DNA from: Globodera rostochiensis
Lineage: Eukaryota > Nematoda > Chromadorea > Rhabditida > Heteroderidae
Reading direction: 5' to 3'
DNA: 64,000 bases
NCBI GenBank assembly: GCA_018350325.1
Contig: JAEVLN010000039.1
Location: forward strand, 248,001 to 312,000
How positions within the stretch are numbered: the first letter of the stretch is position 1; each line of letters starts with the position of its first letter. The notes under the pieces were generated by a model that saw only the letters and a list, made by a program, of their open reading frames with translations, was not told the DNA's origin and did no database searches. The translations under genes were made by a program, and so were the position numbers. Below, piece by piece: positions 1 to 11,159 of the stretch.

Positions 1-47
1 TTCTGCGCATGCAGATTTTCGCAGTTCTGCAGGATGCGGAGCTGGTC

Positions 48-272
48 CTACAGTTCGCGGATCAGGCGGTCCGTGTTGCGGTACTTCTTGCGAAGCAGAC
101 CGATTGCCGTGTCGTACTGCGTTCCGTCGACTGGCAGTCCGACGATGACTTCCTTCGGTTCGCCGGCCAGCACTCCCTTTAAGTCAGGGCTCCCATTCGT
201 CCTTGGATTCCAAGGACAGTCCTTGGAAATGAACCCTCGATCTTGGAAAACTGAAAATGTCCTTATTTCCAA
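48..272 (-). mobile_element. Degraded Bel/Pao-type retrotransposon gag fragment
   Basis: The minus-strand translation contains LKGVLAGEPKEVIVGLP followed by DGTQYDTAIGLLRKKYRNTD. This matches the conserved pattern of the DUF1759 gag region of Pao-like retroelements (LxGEAxxxIxGLPLTxxNYxxAxxLLxxRYG). The frame hits a stop (TAG) just after the RLIREL segment and would otherwise continue toward position 1 (QLRILQN...), so the piece is decayed. No polymerase or LTR is visible at this edge, and the rest may lie outside the window. Family assignment is from motif memory only. Confidence 0.6.
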
Positions 273-370
273 GAATGCCCTTGGAAAATGAAGTTTGGCT
301 GGAAGTTTAAAAGGTTAATTATTGTATTTTGTAAATGAAATAAAACAACTAAAATGGTGAATTTTTAGCC

Positions 371-1100
371 AATAATTCTGGTGCATTCTGTATTTCCAGA
401 ACATCAAATTCTGGTTTATGCTGACTTTCCGGAAAACTCTAATTCTGGTCCATACTGTCCATACTGATTTTCCGTAAGCCAAATTCTGGTCCATACTGCA
501 CCGGAAAACTCTAATTCTGGTCAATACTGATTTTCCGGAAAGCCAAATTTTGGTGATTTTCCGGAAAGCCAAATTCTGGTGATTTTCCGAAAAGCCAAAT
601 TCTGGTCCAGACTGATTTTCCGGAAAAGTCTAATTCTGGTCCATACTGACTTTCCGGAAAGCCAAATTCTGGTCCATACTAATTTTCCGGAAAGCCAAAT
701 TCTGGTGATTTTCCGGAAAGCCAAATTCTGGTCCAAACTGATTTTCCGGAAAAGTCTAATTCTGGTCCATACTGACTTTCCGGAAAGCCAAATTCTGGTC
801 CATACTAATTTTCCGGAAAGCCAAATTCTGGTGATTTTCCGGAAAGCCAAATTCTTGTCCATACTGATTTTCCGGAAAACTCTAATTCTGGTCCATACTG
901 ACTTTCCGGAAAACTCAATTCTGGTCCATACTGATTTTCCGGAAAACTCTAATTCTGGTCCATACTGATTTTCCGTAAGCCAAATTCTGGTCCATACTGA
1001 CTTTCCGGAAAACCTAATTCTGGCCATACAGAATTTCCGAAACACCAAATTCTGGTCCATACTGATTTTCCGGAACACGAAATGTTGGTGCATTCTGGAT
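371..1100. repeat. 33-bp minisatellite (TTTTCCGGAAA family)
   Basis: A direct tandem array of a unit of about 33 bp built around GGTCCATACTGATTTTCCGG and AAAGCCAAATTCT, with variants AAACTCT for AAAGCC and units shortened to GGTGATTTTCCGG. Some blocks of several units are themselves repeated (for example 560-700 against 690-840). Because the period is divisible by three, long frames stay open on both strands; these look like repeat artefacts. Just before it, at about 340-375, lies the TTAGTTGTTTTATT/AAATGGTGAATTTTTAG flank seen upstream of several SHM genes. Confidence 0.9.
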
Positions 1101-1610
1101 TTCCAGAACATCAAATAACAAATTCTGGTCTTAGTGAGGTTCCGGTGGCCACCTAAGGCCCACGCGAGCATTTTTCCCAAATGCGCGCCAAAAAAGTTGC
1201 TTAACCAATGTGCGAGTGTCGGCGCGCCTCCGGCGCGCCAAAAGCTCAAATTAGTTTTCAACTCGAAAGACAAGTTTATTCTATTCTAAGATATAAATAG
1301 GAAACAAAAGTTTATAACAAAAAAATGTTATCAACAAAGAATGTGCTAAAAAGAGCCCCGACTCGTAAAATAAAATTGGAGGAAAAGCAACGGAAAACAT
1401 TGTCTTATCTGTTGCAAAATGTCGTTTTTCCTTCAGGGCCAACTAATTTTATAAATTATTTTAAATACTTTTTAATTTGACTATTCATGATCGATCGCAT
1501 TTTTATAAATGATTATATTTAAGAAAAATATTTGCGAATTGTCAGGAGTATTGATTTGGTCACGGTTCAAAAGCTTTTGGAAAAATATTTATGAAATGTC
1601 ATTAATTCCT

Positions 1611-1647
1611 TGTGGGCTGTCATTTATTACCTCCAATAATTTTTTTA
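1611..1647 (+). promoter_or_regulatory. Conserved SHM upstream block (copy 1)
   Basis: GGGCTGTCATTTATTAC followed by an AATAATTTTTT run, about 180-220 bp before the ATG of copy 1. The same block precedes copies 2, 3, 4, 8 and 10 and also stands upstream of broken copies 5 and 14, always at a similar distance and orientation. It is therefore either a shared promoter element or simply part of the duplicated unit. No transcript data are available to decide. Confidence 0.45.
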
Positions 1648-1785
1648 TCAAAAATATTTATTATATTGTAAAAATTTGAATATTTATTATTTTCTAAAAT
1701 TTAAGAAATTTTTAGTTATATTTTTAAATTGGCAAACTTTCTCATACCGAATTTTCCGTTTAAATTAGAAAATTAATTGGAATTT

Positions 1786-1793
1786 TATATAAA
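1786..1793 (+). promoter_or_regulatory. TATA-like box of SHM copy 1
   Basis: TATATAAA lies 36-43 nt before the start codon and is followed at 1803-1810 by ATTCAGAG. The pair TATAAA...AAATTCAGAG recurs in front of copies 2, 4 and 7. The TTCAG could be an initiator or a spliced-leader trans-splice acceptor. The sequence alone does not decide. Confidence 0.4.
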
Positions 1794-1828
1794 TGCCCCT
1801 AAATTCAGAGGTTATTTTACCCAAATAA

Positions 1829-2854
1829 ATGGAAGAATTTTGGATTTTAATTTTGGTTTTATTCTTCGCAACAAATTTAATAGACAAAGCCGAATCCGTA
1901 CAATTTGAGGAATTAGAGGAATTGCCACTCCAAACATTTGACGAATTATTCGTAGAAGAATGGTGGGACAAAGATGAAGCCGACAAAGATTTGGAAAGGC
2001 CGCCAACAATCTTTGGACAAAATGTCCATAATCAAATCGACCGACAGAACACCCAAATTGGACAAATTGAACCCAATTCAACTGATCAACTTGGACAAAT
2101 TGAACCCAATTCAACTGATCAGAATTCTTCTCTCACAGAGTCTGATCACTCTGAGAATGCCAAAAATGGGGAAGAACTTATTGCTGAAGATGAGCGAAAA
2201 CGTAAAATTATCGACAAATTCTACGCAATTAAAGACGAATTTAAGAAAATAGGAAAATATTCGGTAAAAGAAAGGGTTAAAATTGAGGAAAATATTGCTA
2301 AACATTTAAAAGTCAATCGCACAAAAATATATAAATGGAAAAAAGAATTTGGCTTAAGTCGAAAAGTGTTCTATAAAAAAGAAAAACGTAAACATTTGGT
2401 AGAGAAATTTGATCAGAAGAAAGCCGAGTTCAAGTGGACCCGACTCAAAAATTCCTATCATGAATTAGATAAAACTGTCGCGAAAGAGTTGGGGCTAAGT
2501 TATAGAACAATTTACAAATGGAAAAGTGAACTTGACCAAACCAGTGAGTTTTTTTGATTTTATTAATTTTTTTATATTAATTAAAATTCTTTTACAGCAC
2601 CAAACCAAAAATATTCCCAAAGCAAAAAAAAGGAATTAATGAAACGTTATTATGAAATTAAGGACAAAACCCCTAAAATTAGAAATGTGGACATTGTCAA
2701 AATGTTGAAAATTGGAAAAAACACTTTGTATAAATGGAAAAAGCAATTTAAACGACAGCAATTTCATCAAAATTCTGTCGATGGACATTCTGTGGAAGAG
2801 AATGCCGGCTCAAATATTCAGGAAATTGGGAACTCGAACTTGGGAAGTATTTGA
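1829..2854 (+). CDS. SHM copy 1: secreted protein with three helix-turn-helix modules
   Basis: Exons 1829-2543 and 2598-2854; the 54-bp intron has donor GTGAGT and acceptor TTTTACAG, phase 1, giving 323 aa. Residues 1 to about 16 (MEEFWILILVLFFATN) form a signal peptide. An acidic stretch with TFDELFVEEWWD follows at 36-48, then two GQIEPNSTDQ repeats at 78-98, each with an N-S-T sequon. HTH module 1 spans about 122-176 with core IAKHLKVNRTKIYKWKKEF. Module 2 spans about 185-236 (TVAKELGLSYRTIYKWK). Module 3, in exon 2, spans about 245-292 (DIVKMLKIGKNTLYKWKK). Each core ends in a recognition-helix pattern IYxWKK, as in homeodomain-like and transposase HTHs. I do not recognise a named gene. 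A secreted DNA-binding role is inferred from signal peptide plus HTH. The start is the ATG beginning the signal peptide, conserved in all copies. Confidence 0.87.
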
Positions 2855-4330
2855 ATGGTCAATGATTTGGCCCGTGTTGTTGGGCAGTTGTGTATTAAAT
2901 TTTTTATTTTAAAGTGTTTGTCATTTTAAAAAAAATGTTTCATTGAATCAGAAAAAAAAGCGAAGTACGAACAGGCTCTCCGATGCTGAGATATGGGACT
3001 TCAAATTTTTTAAGCCACCGCAATATCAATTCTGAGTTGTAACCTCGACGTCGGGGTCGTGGTTCGGGGGTTTTTTAATAATTTTCTCTAAAATTTTTGA
3101 GGTCAAATTTTTTTATTGAATAATTATTTGTTAAGAGATTAGCAGCCAAAATGGAGGATGTCCGACGGTGCCGACAGGCGCCGCTAGCTAAATTTTTACA
3201 AAAAAAAAATTGGAAAACTTTTTTAAGAAAATTGAAGCACAAATTCAGGATGTGATGTTTTTTAAAAATTCTTTCTTTGTGTACGCATTATAATTAAAAA
3301 ATATTTGAAAACATGTTCCTTTAATGTGTTTTGTAAAAAATAAATATATTTTTTTATCAAAAAGTACGCAAGACCACAGCGAACCCATCGGCAAAAATGA
3401 TTTTATTAAGAATTGCCCCATTTTTGCTTCAGACTCAGCAGCCCTTTTTTTTGTTGCTATTATTAGCTTTTTCTGGGGCGGGGGCGGGCTCGAAAAATTG
3501 AATTTTTGGTGGAATTTTTTATGAAAAATGTTTACAAGATTAGAAAAAGCTAAATTATTGGAATTTTGAAATTCAATTCTCGTATTACCGGACATGTTTT
3601 TGCAAGCCGGAATTCCGGCCTTTTTTTGGTTTCCGGTTACCTCCCGGATACACATAAATCAATAGAAAGCATTGGCACTGGCATAATTGGGTCAATTCCA
3701 CGTCAATTCCACCGGCAAACAACGAAAGTTGGGCAATATAAAAGTGGCCTGTTGTAAGCCAAATACATTATGGGGGCTTTCATTTATTTAATTATGTTTT
3801 TTTGATAATTATACATTTTACATTTATATAAAGGGTTTCTGGATCCATTCCATTTTAGATAGTGCCCATATTCGCTAATTAATCGTGGCGATTAAAGACC
3901 GTAAATCAGTTAAATTATATAAATCATGACAGAGACACCCTTAATTTATAGGCACTAAAAATTATCTTAAATTAAAAATGTTCGGAAAACTTTGTTATTG
4001 GACAAATATCAAAAAAGTTATGGCCTTAACACTTGAGAAGTTTAAAATCCGATTTTTGGAGGTTTTCTAACGATAATTTTTTTTGATATTTGTCCAATCA
4101 CAAAGCTTAACTGTTAGCTTACTATTTCAGAATCGGTTATGGTTGAAGCAAGTTATTGCCCCAATCTTGATTGGGGAAGAGTTGGGTTTACCCCCAATTT
4201 TTATCTATAGCGAAATGTCGTTTTTCCTCCGGGGGCCAATTCATTAAAATTATTTTAAAAATAATTTTTAATTTTAATATTCACAATCGATTCTTATTTT
4301 TATAAAATGAATATTATTTAAGAAATTATT
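2855..4330. other. Intergenic stretch with a dispersed hairpin repeat and an inverted-repeat block
   Basis: No gene is supported here. It holds one copy of the GGTGCC/GGCGCC hairpin repeat near 3163-3187. At 3970-4110 the sequence TTGGACAAATATCAAAAAA occurs near both ends in opposite orientation. From about 3960 onward the sequence matches, in inverted orientation, the stretch at 15190-15540 upstream of SHM copy 4. An ORF at 3245-3655 on the minus strand has no family resemblance and lies in AT-rich sequence. Confidence 0.6.
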
Positions 4331-4427
4331 TAGGAAATGTCAGGAATATTGATTTGGTCCCGGTTCAAACAAAAAAAAATTATGAGATGCCAGGGAATAT
4401 TTTATATGAATAAAAGCCCATTTCAGT

Positions 4428-4463
4428 TGTGGGCTGCCATTTATTACTATCAATAATTTTTTT
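4428..4463 (+). promoter_or_regulatory. Conserved SHM upstream block (copy 2)
   Basis: TGTGGGCTGCCATTTATTAC followed by TATCAATAATTTTTTT. It is nearly identical to the block before copy 4 on the opposite strand and sits about 175-210 bp before the ATG. An ATGCCA hexamer lies just upstream at 4387-4392. Confidence 0.45.
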
Positions 4464-4637
4464 CAGCTAAAAGATTTATTAATATTAGTAAAAATTTGTA
4501 AAAATTTATTATTCTTTGAAAATTTGTCTTTAACACAAAAATAATTGACAAATTTTCTCATATCGTCTGTTTAATATAAAATTAATTGAATTTTTTATAA
4601 ATGTCACTAAATTCAGAGTTTATTTTGCCCTAATAAA

Positions 4638-5644
4638 ATGGAAGATTTTTGGAATTTAATTTTTATTTTATTCTTCGTAACAAATTCATTGGACAAAGCC
4701 GAACCCGTAAAAGTAAAATTGGAGGAAACGCCACTAAAAACATTTGATGAAATATTCGGAGAAGGCTGGTGGGACAAAGAAGCCGCCAAAGATTTGAAAA
4801 CTCCGACGCCAACAAATTTTGGACAAAATGTCCATCACCAAATTGGACAAATTGAACCCAATTCAACTGATCAACTTGGACAAATTGAACCCAATTCAAC
4901 TGATCAACTTGGACAAATTGAACCCAATTCAACTGATCAGAATCCTCCTCTCACAGAGTCTGATCACTCTGTTGGCGAAGAAATTACTTCAAACAAAAAG
5001 CGTAAAATTATCGACAAATTCCACGAAATGAGAAACGAATTTAAGCAAAAAAGAAAATATTCGGTAAAAGAATGGAATCAAATTGAGGAAAAAATTGCTA
5101 AACATTTAAAAGTTAGTCGCAAAAAAATTTATAAATGGAAAAAAGAATTTGGCTTAAGTCAAAAAAAGCCAAAAAATGAATTGATAAAGAAATTTGATCA
5201 GATGAAAGCCGAGTTAAAGCGGGCCGGATTCAAAAACTCTCATCAAAATCAAATAAATGAAACTGTCGCAAAAGAGTTGGGCATCAGTTTTGTAACAATT
5301 TACGCTTGGAAACGAAAACTTGGCCAATCCAGTGAGTATTTCAAGCCCAATTTATTTTTTGTTTATTTTAATTAAATTCTCTTACAGCACCAAACCAAAA
5401 ATATTCCCAAAGCAAACAAAAGGAATTAATGAAACGTTATTATGAAATTAAGGACCAAAATCCTAAAATTAGAGACACGGAAATTGCCAAAAACTTGAAA
5501 ATTGGAAGAACCACTTTGGTTAGATGGAAGAAACAATTTAAACGACAACAAATTCACCCAAATTCTGTCGATGGATATTCTGTGGAAGAAAATGCCACGG
5601 CAAATGTTCAAGAAATTGGGAACTCGAATTCGGAGAGTATTTGA
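4638..5644 (+). CDS. SHM copy 2: secreted protein with three HTH modules
   Basis: Exons 4638-5331 and 5388-5644; intron GTGAGT...CTTACAG, phase 1; 316 aa. The signal peptide is MEDFWNLIFILFFVTNS. The acidic part reads TFDEIFGEGWWDKEAAKD, the version shared with copies 4, 5, 8 and 9. The DRQNTQ linker found in most copies is deleted here, so three tandem GQIEPNSTDQL units follow HHQI directly. HTH cores are IAKHLKVSRKKIYKWKKEF, TVAKELGISFVTIYAWKRK and EIAKNLKIGRTTLVRWKKQ. The tail ends SVEENATANVQEIGNSNSESI. All frames and splice sites are intact, so it is probably functional. Confidence 0.87.
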
Positions 5645-6150
5645 ATGAATGGTCAATGAATTGGAAAAAAACGATTTGGCATGTGATGATTTTAATATTT
5701 TCTGACAAATGAGATTTACTTAAAATATTAATTGGGCAACACATTGATGGCTAAATTTGTTGGAATTCTTATTTTTGGATTTCATAAGCAAAATCAACTA
5801 AATTATTTAGCAAATTAATTTTTTTCAAAATGTAAATACACCTTAATAACGATGGAGCTGAAGATGGCTACCAACTCCGGCGGCTTTTTGACGTTGATGG
5901 GTCGGGTCTAACAAATTGTTTTCTGTTGCTGATTTTCTTCCTAAAACATGTGATAAAAACATTAAGATTTTCAAACTGTACCTGTGTAACAACTTTTTCT
6001 GTTTCTTTTTGTAATTTTCAAAACTCATCATTATGTATGTTTTGTCCGTTAATGGTACTACAATCCTTTCGTGGACGACCGTTTACAAGAATATAACTAA
6101 AAAATTGATAGATAAAAATATTAGAAAATAATAAGCAAATGCTAGGTAAA
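5645..6150. other. AT-rich spacer, no gene seen
   Basis: The spacer lies between the stop of SHM copy 2 and the 26-bp satellite. The first ~100 bp (GAATGGTCAATGAATTGG..., AAATCTCATTTGTC-like in reverse) are shared with the 3' flanks of copies 3 and 4. Nothing else is recognised. Confidence 0.6.
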
Positions 6151-6167
6151 TTTTAAGCTATTGAGAA

Positions 6168-8165
6168 CCGAGACCGAAAAATGACACCGAGAACCGAGAC
6201 CGAAAAATGACGCCGAGAACCGAGACCGAGAAATGACACCGAGAACCGAGACCGAGAAATGACACTGAGAACCGAGACCGAGAAATGACACCGAGAAATG
6301 ACACTGAGAACCGAGACCGAGAAATGACACCGAGAACCGAGACCGAGAAATGACACCGAGAAATGACACTGAGAACCGAGACCGAGAAATGACACCGAGA
6401 ACCGAGACCGAGAAATGACACTGAGAACCGAGACCGAAAAATGACACCGTGAACCGAGACCGAGAAATGACACCAAGACCGAGAAATGACACTGAGAACC
6501 GAGACCGAGAAATGACACCGAGAACCGAGACCGAGAAATGACACTGAGAACCGAGACCGAAAAATGACACCGAGAACCGAGACCGAGAAATGACGCCGAG
6601 AACCGAGACCGAGAAATGACACCGAGAACCGAGACCGAGAAATGACACTGAGAACCGAGACCGAGAAATGACACTGAGAACCGAGACCGAGAAATGACAC
6701 CGAGAACCGAGACCGAGAAGGACACCGAGAACCGAGACCGAGAAATGACACTGAGAACCGAGACCGAGAAATGACACCAAGACCAAGAAATGATACCGAG
6801 AACCGAGACCGAGAAGTGACACTGAGAACCGAGACCGAGAAATGACACAGTGAACCGAGACCGAGAAATGACACTGAGAACCGAGACCGAGACCGAGAAA
6901 TGACACCGTGAACCGAGACCGAGAAATGACACTGAGAACCGGTGAACCGAGACCGAGAAATGACACTGAGAACCGAGACCGAGACCGAGAAATGACACCG
7001 TGAACCGAGACCGAGAAATGACACTGAGAACCGAGACCGAGACCGAGAAATGACACCAAGACCGAGAAATGACACCGAGAACCGAGACCGAGAAATGACA
7101 CCGAGAACCGAGACAGAGAAATGACACTGAGAACCGAGACCGAGAAATGACACTGAGAACCGAGACCGAGAAATGACACCGAGAACCGAGAATGACACCG
7201 AGAAACGAGACCGAGAAATGACACCGAGAACCGAGACCGAGAAATGACACTGAGAACCGAGACCGAGAAATGACACTGAGAACCAAGACCGAGAAATGAC
7301 ACCGAGAACCGAGACCGAGAAATGAGACCGAGACCGAGAAATGACACTGAGAACCGAGACCGAGAAATGACACTGAGAACCAAGACCGAGAAATGACACC
7401 GAGAACCGAGACCGAGAAATGAGACCGAGACCGTGAAATGACACAGTGAACCGAGACCGAGAAATGACACTGAGAACCGAGACCGAGAAATGACACTGAG
7501 AACCGAGACCGAGAAATGACACTGAGAACCGAGAATGACACCGAGAAACGAGACCGAGAAATGACACCGAGAACCGAGACCGAGAAATGACACTGAGAAC
7601 CGAGACCGAGAAATGACACTGAGAACCAAGACCGAGAAATGACACCGAGAACCGAGACCGAGAAATGAGACCGAGACCGAGAAATGACACTGAGAACCGA
7701 GACCGAGAAATGACACTGAGAACCAAGACCGAGAAATGACACCGAGAACCGAGACCGAGAAATGAGACCGAGACCGTGAAATGACACAGTGAACCGAGAC
7801 CGAGAAATGACACTGAGAACCGAGACCGAGACCGAGAAATGACACCGTGAACCGAGACCGAGAAATAACACTGAGAACCGAGACCGAGAAATGACACCAA
7901 GACCGAGAAATGACACCGAGAACCGAGACCGAGAAATGACACCGTGAACCGAGACCGAGAAATGACACCAAGACCGAGAAATGACACTGAGAACCAAGAC
8001 CGAGAAATGACACCGTGAACCGAGACCGAGAAATGACACCAAGACCGAGAAATGACACTGAGAACCGAGACCGAGAAATGATACCGAGACCGAGAAATGA
8101 CACCGAGAACCGAGACCGAGAAATGACACCGAGAACCGAGACCAAGACCGAGAAATGACACCGAG
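6168..8165. repeat. 26-bp satellite array, about 2 kb
   Basis: A tandem array of GAGACCGAGAAATGACACTGAGAACC-type units (26 bp, given in parts: GAGACCGAGAAATGAC, then ACYGAGAACC). It contains frequent shortened units (extra GAGACC, or loss of GAACCGAGACC) and blocks that recur, such as 7190-7440 against 7540-7790. There is room for roughly 70-80 units. The minus strand has no stop codon in any of three frames for almost 2 kb (SVSFLGLGSQCHF-type translations). That follows from the unit composition and from a period not divisible by three. It is not counted as a gene. Confidence 0.93.
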
Positions 8166-8656
8166 TCAAGATCAAGCTTTATCCTGTACTGTTGAATACC
8201 AACAATTCTATAATACTGTTTATCATTCAAAGTTGAAGATCTTCTGCTACCAAACTAGGCAATCTTTTTTCTTATTTGTTTTTCAAAAAATGTTTAATGA
8301 TTTGAAATAGTAACATATTTTTTTTTACATTTGGCTATTCCCAATCTATCGCCATTTTTATTTGAGAAATATTTACTGATGTCAGAAATATTTTTTCGGG
8401 TGAGATAATTATTAAAGAAAATGAGTAAAATGAATGTCCACTTACAAATCCCAAAATACTTCCAAAAATTTCATTATGTTTTTTATCAATTGTTTGTATT
8501 TCGGTTTTTTTGTGCATTTTTGTGTTTTTCGTGTTTTATAGACCAAAAGAAAATGTTGCGAGGTATAAATTATTAATTATTTAGCAAGTATTTTAAGTAA
8601 ATCTCATTTGTCAAAAAATATTAAAATCATCAGATGCCAAATCGTTTTTTTCCAAT

Positions 8657-9634
8657 TCATTGAGACCATTCATTCAAATACTCTCCGAATTCGAGTTCCG
8701 AATTCGAGTTCTCAATTTCTTGAACATTTGCCGTGGCATTTTCTTCCACAGAATACCCATTGACAGAATTTGGATGAAATTGCTGTCGTATAAATTGTCT
8801 CTTCCAATTAACCAAAGTGCGTGATCCAATTTTGAAATTTGGCAATGTCCCCGTCATTAATTTTAAGGTTTTGGCCCTTAATTTCATAATAACGTTTCAT
8901 CAATTCCTTTTGTTCGCTGTGGGAGTATTTCTTTGGTTCTGAAAAGAATTTTAATTAATTTAAATATAAATAAATTAATAAAAGAAATACTCCCTGGTTT
9001 GGCCAAGTTCACGTTTCCAATTGTAAATTGTTACAAAACTGATGCCCAACTCTTTTGCGACAGTTTCATTTATTTGATTTGAATAAGAGTTTTTGAATCC
9101 GGCCCGCTTTAACTCGGCTTTCATTTGATCAAATTTCTCTACCAAATGTTTACGTTCTTCTTTATTATAGGACACTTTTTGATTAATACCAAATTCTTTT
9201 TTCCATTTATATATTTTTGAGCGACTGACTTTTAAATGTTTAGCAATTTTTTCCTCAATTTGATACCATTCTTTTGCCGAATATTTTCCTTTTTGCTTAA
9301 ATTCGTCTTTCATTTCGTGGAATTTGTCGATAATTTTACGTTTTTCGTTTAAAGTAATTTCTTCGCCATTTTTGGCATTATCAGAGTGATCAGACTCCGT
9401 GAGAGGAGGATTCTGATCTAATGAATTGGGTTCAATTTGTCCAATTTTGGTGTTCTGCCGATCGATTTGGTGAAGGGCATTTTGTTCAAGCGTTAATTTA
9501 TCCCATTCTTCGGCCTTGTCATTGTCCCACCATTCATCTACGAATATTTCATCAAATAATTGTACGGATTCGGCTTTGTCATGTGAATTTGTTGCGAAGA
9601 ATGACACAAAAATTAAAATCCAAAACTCTTCCAT
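8657..9634 (-). pseudogene. SHM copy 3, broken by splice-donor mutation and a 2-nt deletion
   Basis: Exon 1 runs from ATG at 9634 (MEEFWILIFVSFFATNS signal peptide) through both exon-1 HTH modules. The conserved donor ACCA|GTGAGT is ACCA|GGGAGT here, with c at 8993 where copy 4 has a. Read-through would end at ELGQTREYFFY. In exon 2, CCAATTTTGAAATTTGGC has lost two bases relative to copy 4, which shifts the third HTH out of frame at the module's second helix. The first repeat reads EPNSLDQ, so the glycosylation sequon is lost, and only one unit is present. The locus is embedded in a ~1.7 kb segment closely matching 13480-15290. A two-module truncated product is still possible. Confidence 0.8.
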
Positions 9635-10060
9635 TTTATTAAGGGCAAAATAAACTCTGAATTTAGGGACATATATATAAAATTCAATTAATTTTATATT
9701 AAACAGAAACGATATGAGAAAATTTGTCAATTATTTTTGTGTTAAAGACAAATTTTCAAAGAATAATAAATTTTTACAAATTTTTACTAATATTAATAAA
9801 AAATTTTAGCTGATAAAAAAATTATTGATGGTAAATAAATGGCAGCCCACAACTGAAATGTGCTTTTATTCATATAAAATATTTTCTGGCATCTCATAAT
9901 ATTTGTTTGAACTGGGACCAAATCAATATTCCTGACATTTCCTCAATAATTTCTTAAATAATATTCATTTTATAAAATAACGATTGATTGACAATATTCA
10001 AATGAAAAAATATTTAGAATAATTTATAATTAATTGACCCGGAAGAAAAACGACATTTAG
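9635..10060 (-). promoter_or_regulatory. Upstream region of SHM copy 3
   Basis: AT-rich region carrying the conserved AAATGGCAGCCCAC block (9838-9850) and a TGGCAT hexamer near 9888 (ATGCCA on the gene strand). It is near-identical to the region upstream of copy 4. Only the shared block suggests regulation. Confidence 0.35.
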
Positions 10061-10639
10061 CCACAAATGAAGGTACGTTGCTTTTCTCCAATTTACGAAT
10101 CGGTGGGGAAAAAATATCCGGAAAATTTCCTAAAATCCGAAAGTGTTGATTCCAAAAATTTTAATCTAAGATACTTTTTAAGTGCCTATAAATTAGTGGT
10201 GCCATCTGTCCTTATTTATATAATTTAACTTATTTACTGTCTTTAATCACCACGATTAATTAGTGAGTCTGAGCTATCTATTAAATTTAATACACGTATT
10301 TCTAACCTTCTATTCTATATCCGTGTGTAATAAATTTTGTGGGTCCCCTTAGTTATGATAAATTTTTTATGATGCTAAAACAGAAAAAACAAAATCAAAA
10401 AAATGCAAATAGAATTGGATGTTAACTTTGATTTTCAAAATAATTTCTAAAATTTGGACTGGATCCAGTAACCCTTTATAAAAGGCCGGAATTCCGGCTC
10501 GCAAAAAATGTCCGGAGAATTTCAAAATCCCAATAATTTGACTTTTGTAATTTTTCTGACCTTGTTTTCAAATTATTTTTTCTTAACAAATATCATCAAA
10601 AATTAAAATTTTTCGACCCCACGGGGCATCACATTGACT

Positions 10640-10895
10640 ATTCAACCAAAAGTTCCCCGAATTGGAGTTCCCAATTTCCTGAACATTTGCCGAGGCATTC
10701 TCTTCTACTGAATGTCCACCGACAGAATTTTGATGAATTGCTGTCGTTTAAATTGCCTTTTCCATTATAAATAATTAATAAATTCGGGCTCAAAATACTC
10801 ACCGGTTTGGCCAAGGCATCTTTTCCACCTGGAAATTGTTTATCAGTTATGCCCAAGTTTCGCTACAGTTTCATTAATTTCTTCCTTATAAGAGA
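10640..10895 (-). pseudogene. SHM fragment (3' exon tail joined to exon-1 end)
   Basis: On the minus strand the sequence first resembles the end of exon 1 (ACC G|GTGAGTATTTTGAG). It then passes directly into the second half of exon 2 (AAGGCAATTTAAACGACAGC...) and the tail (NSVDGHSVEENASANVQEIGNS in shifted frames). The start of exon 2 and most of the intron are deleted. It is a relic with no complete HTH core. Confidence 0.7.
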
Positions 10896-11159
10896 TTCAT
10901 TCCGTTACATCCCTGGTATTAAATCCCGGAAAAAGGCCGGGCGGGCATTTAACGACCGAACTTTTTCGAAAAGTACCGATACTTTTGGTACAGGTACTTT
11001 TTCGATATTTTACCGAAAAAACCCAAAACTTTATTGTAACGGAATTTTTTCGGTACTTTACCGAATAGACCGACCGAACCTTCCGGCCGATCACTAGTCT
11101 TTAGTCATAAACTAAGGGTAAGCGAACAAAGGCCTTATAAGGCAAGGCATAATGGGGGA

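Noticed and set aside
521..1273. 250-residue minus ORF and 129-residue plus ORF
   Set aside because: Both read through the 33-bp minisatellite; same period artefact on both strands.
1812..2114. Antisense ORFs MNWVQFVQ... opposite many SHM copies
   Set aside because: They occur opposite every copy and mirror the repeat and acidic region; conservation follows from the sense gene.
6142..8230. Three minus-strand ORFs of 658-690 residues
   Set aside because: They are translations of a 26-bp satellite in all three frames; composition is purely repetitive (SVSFLGLGS) with no signal, domain or splice context.
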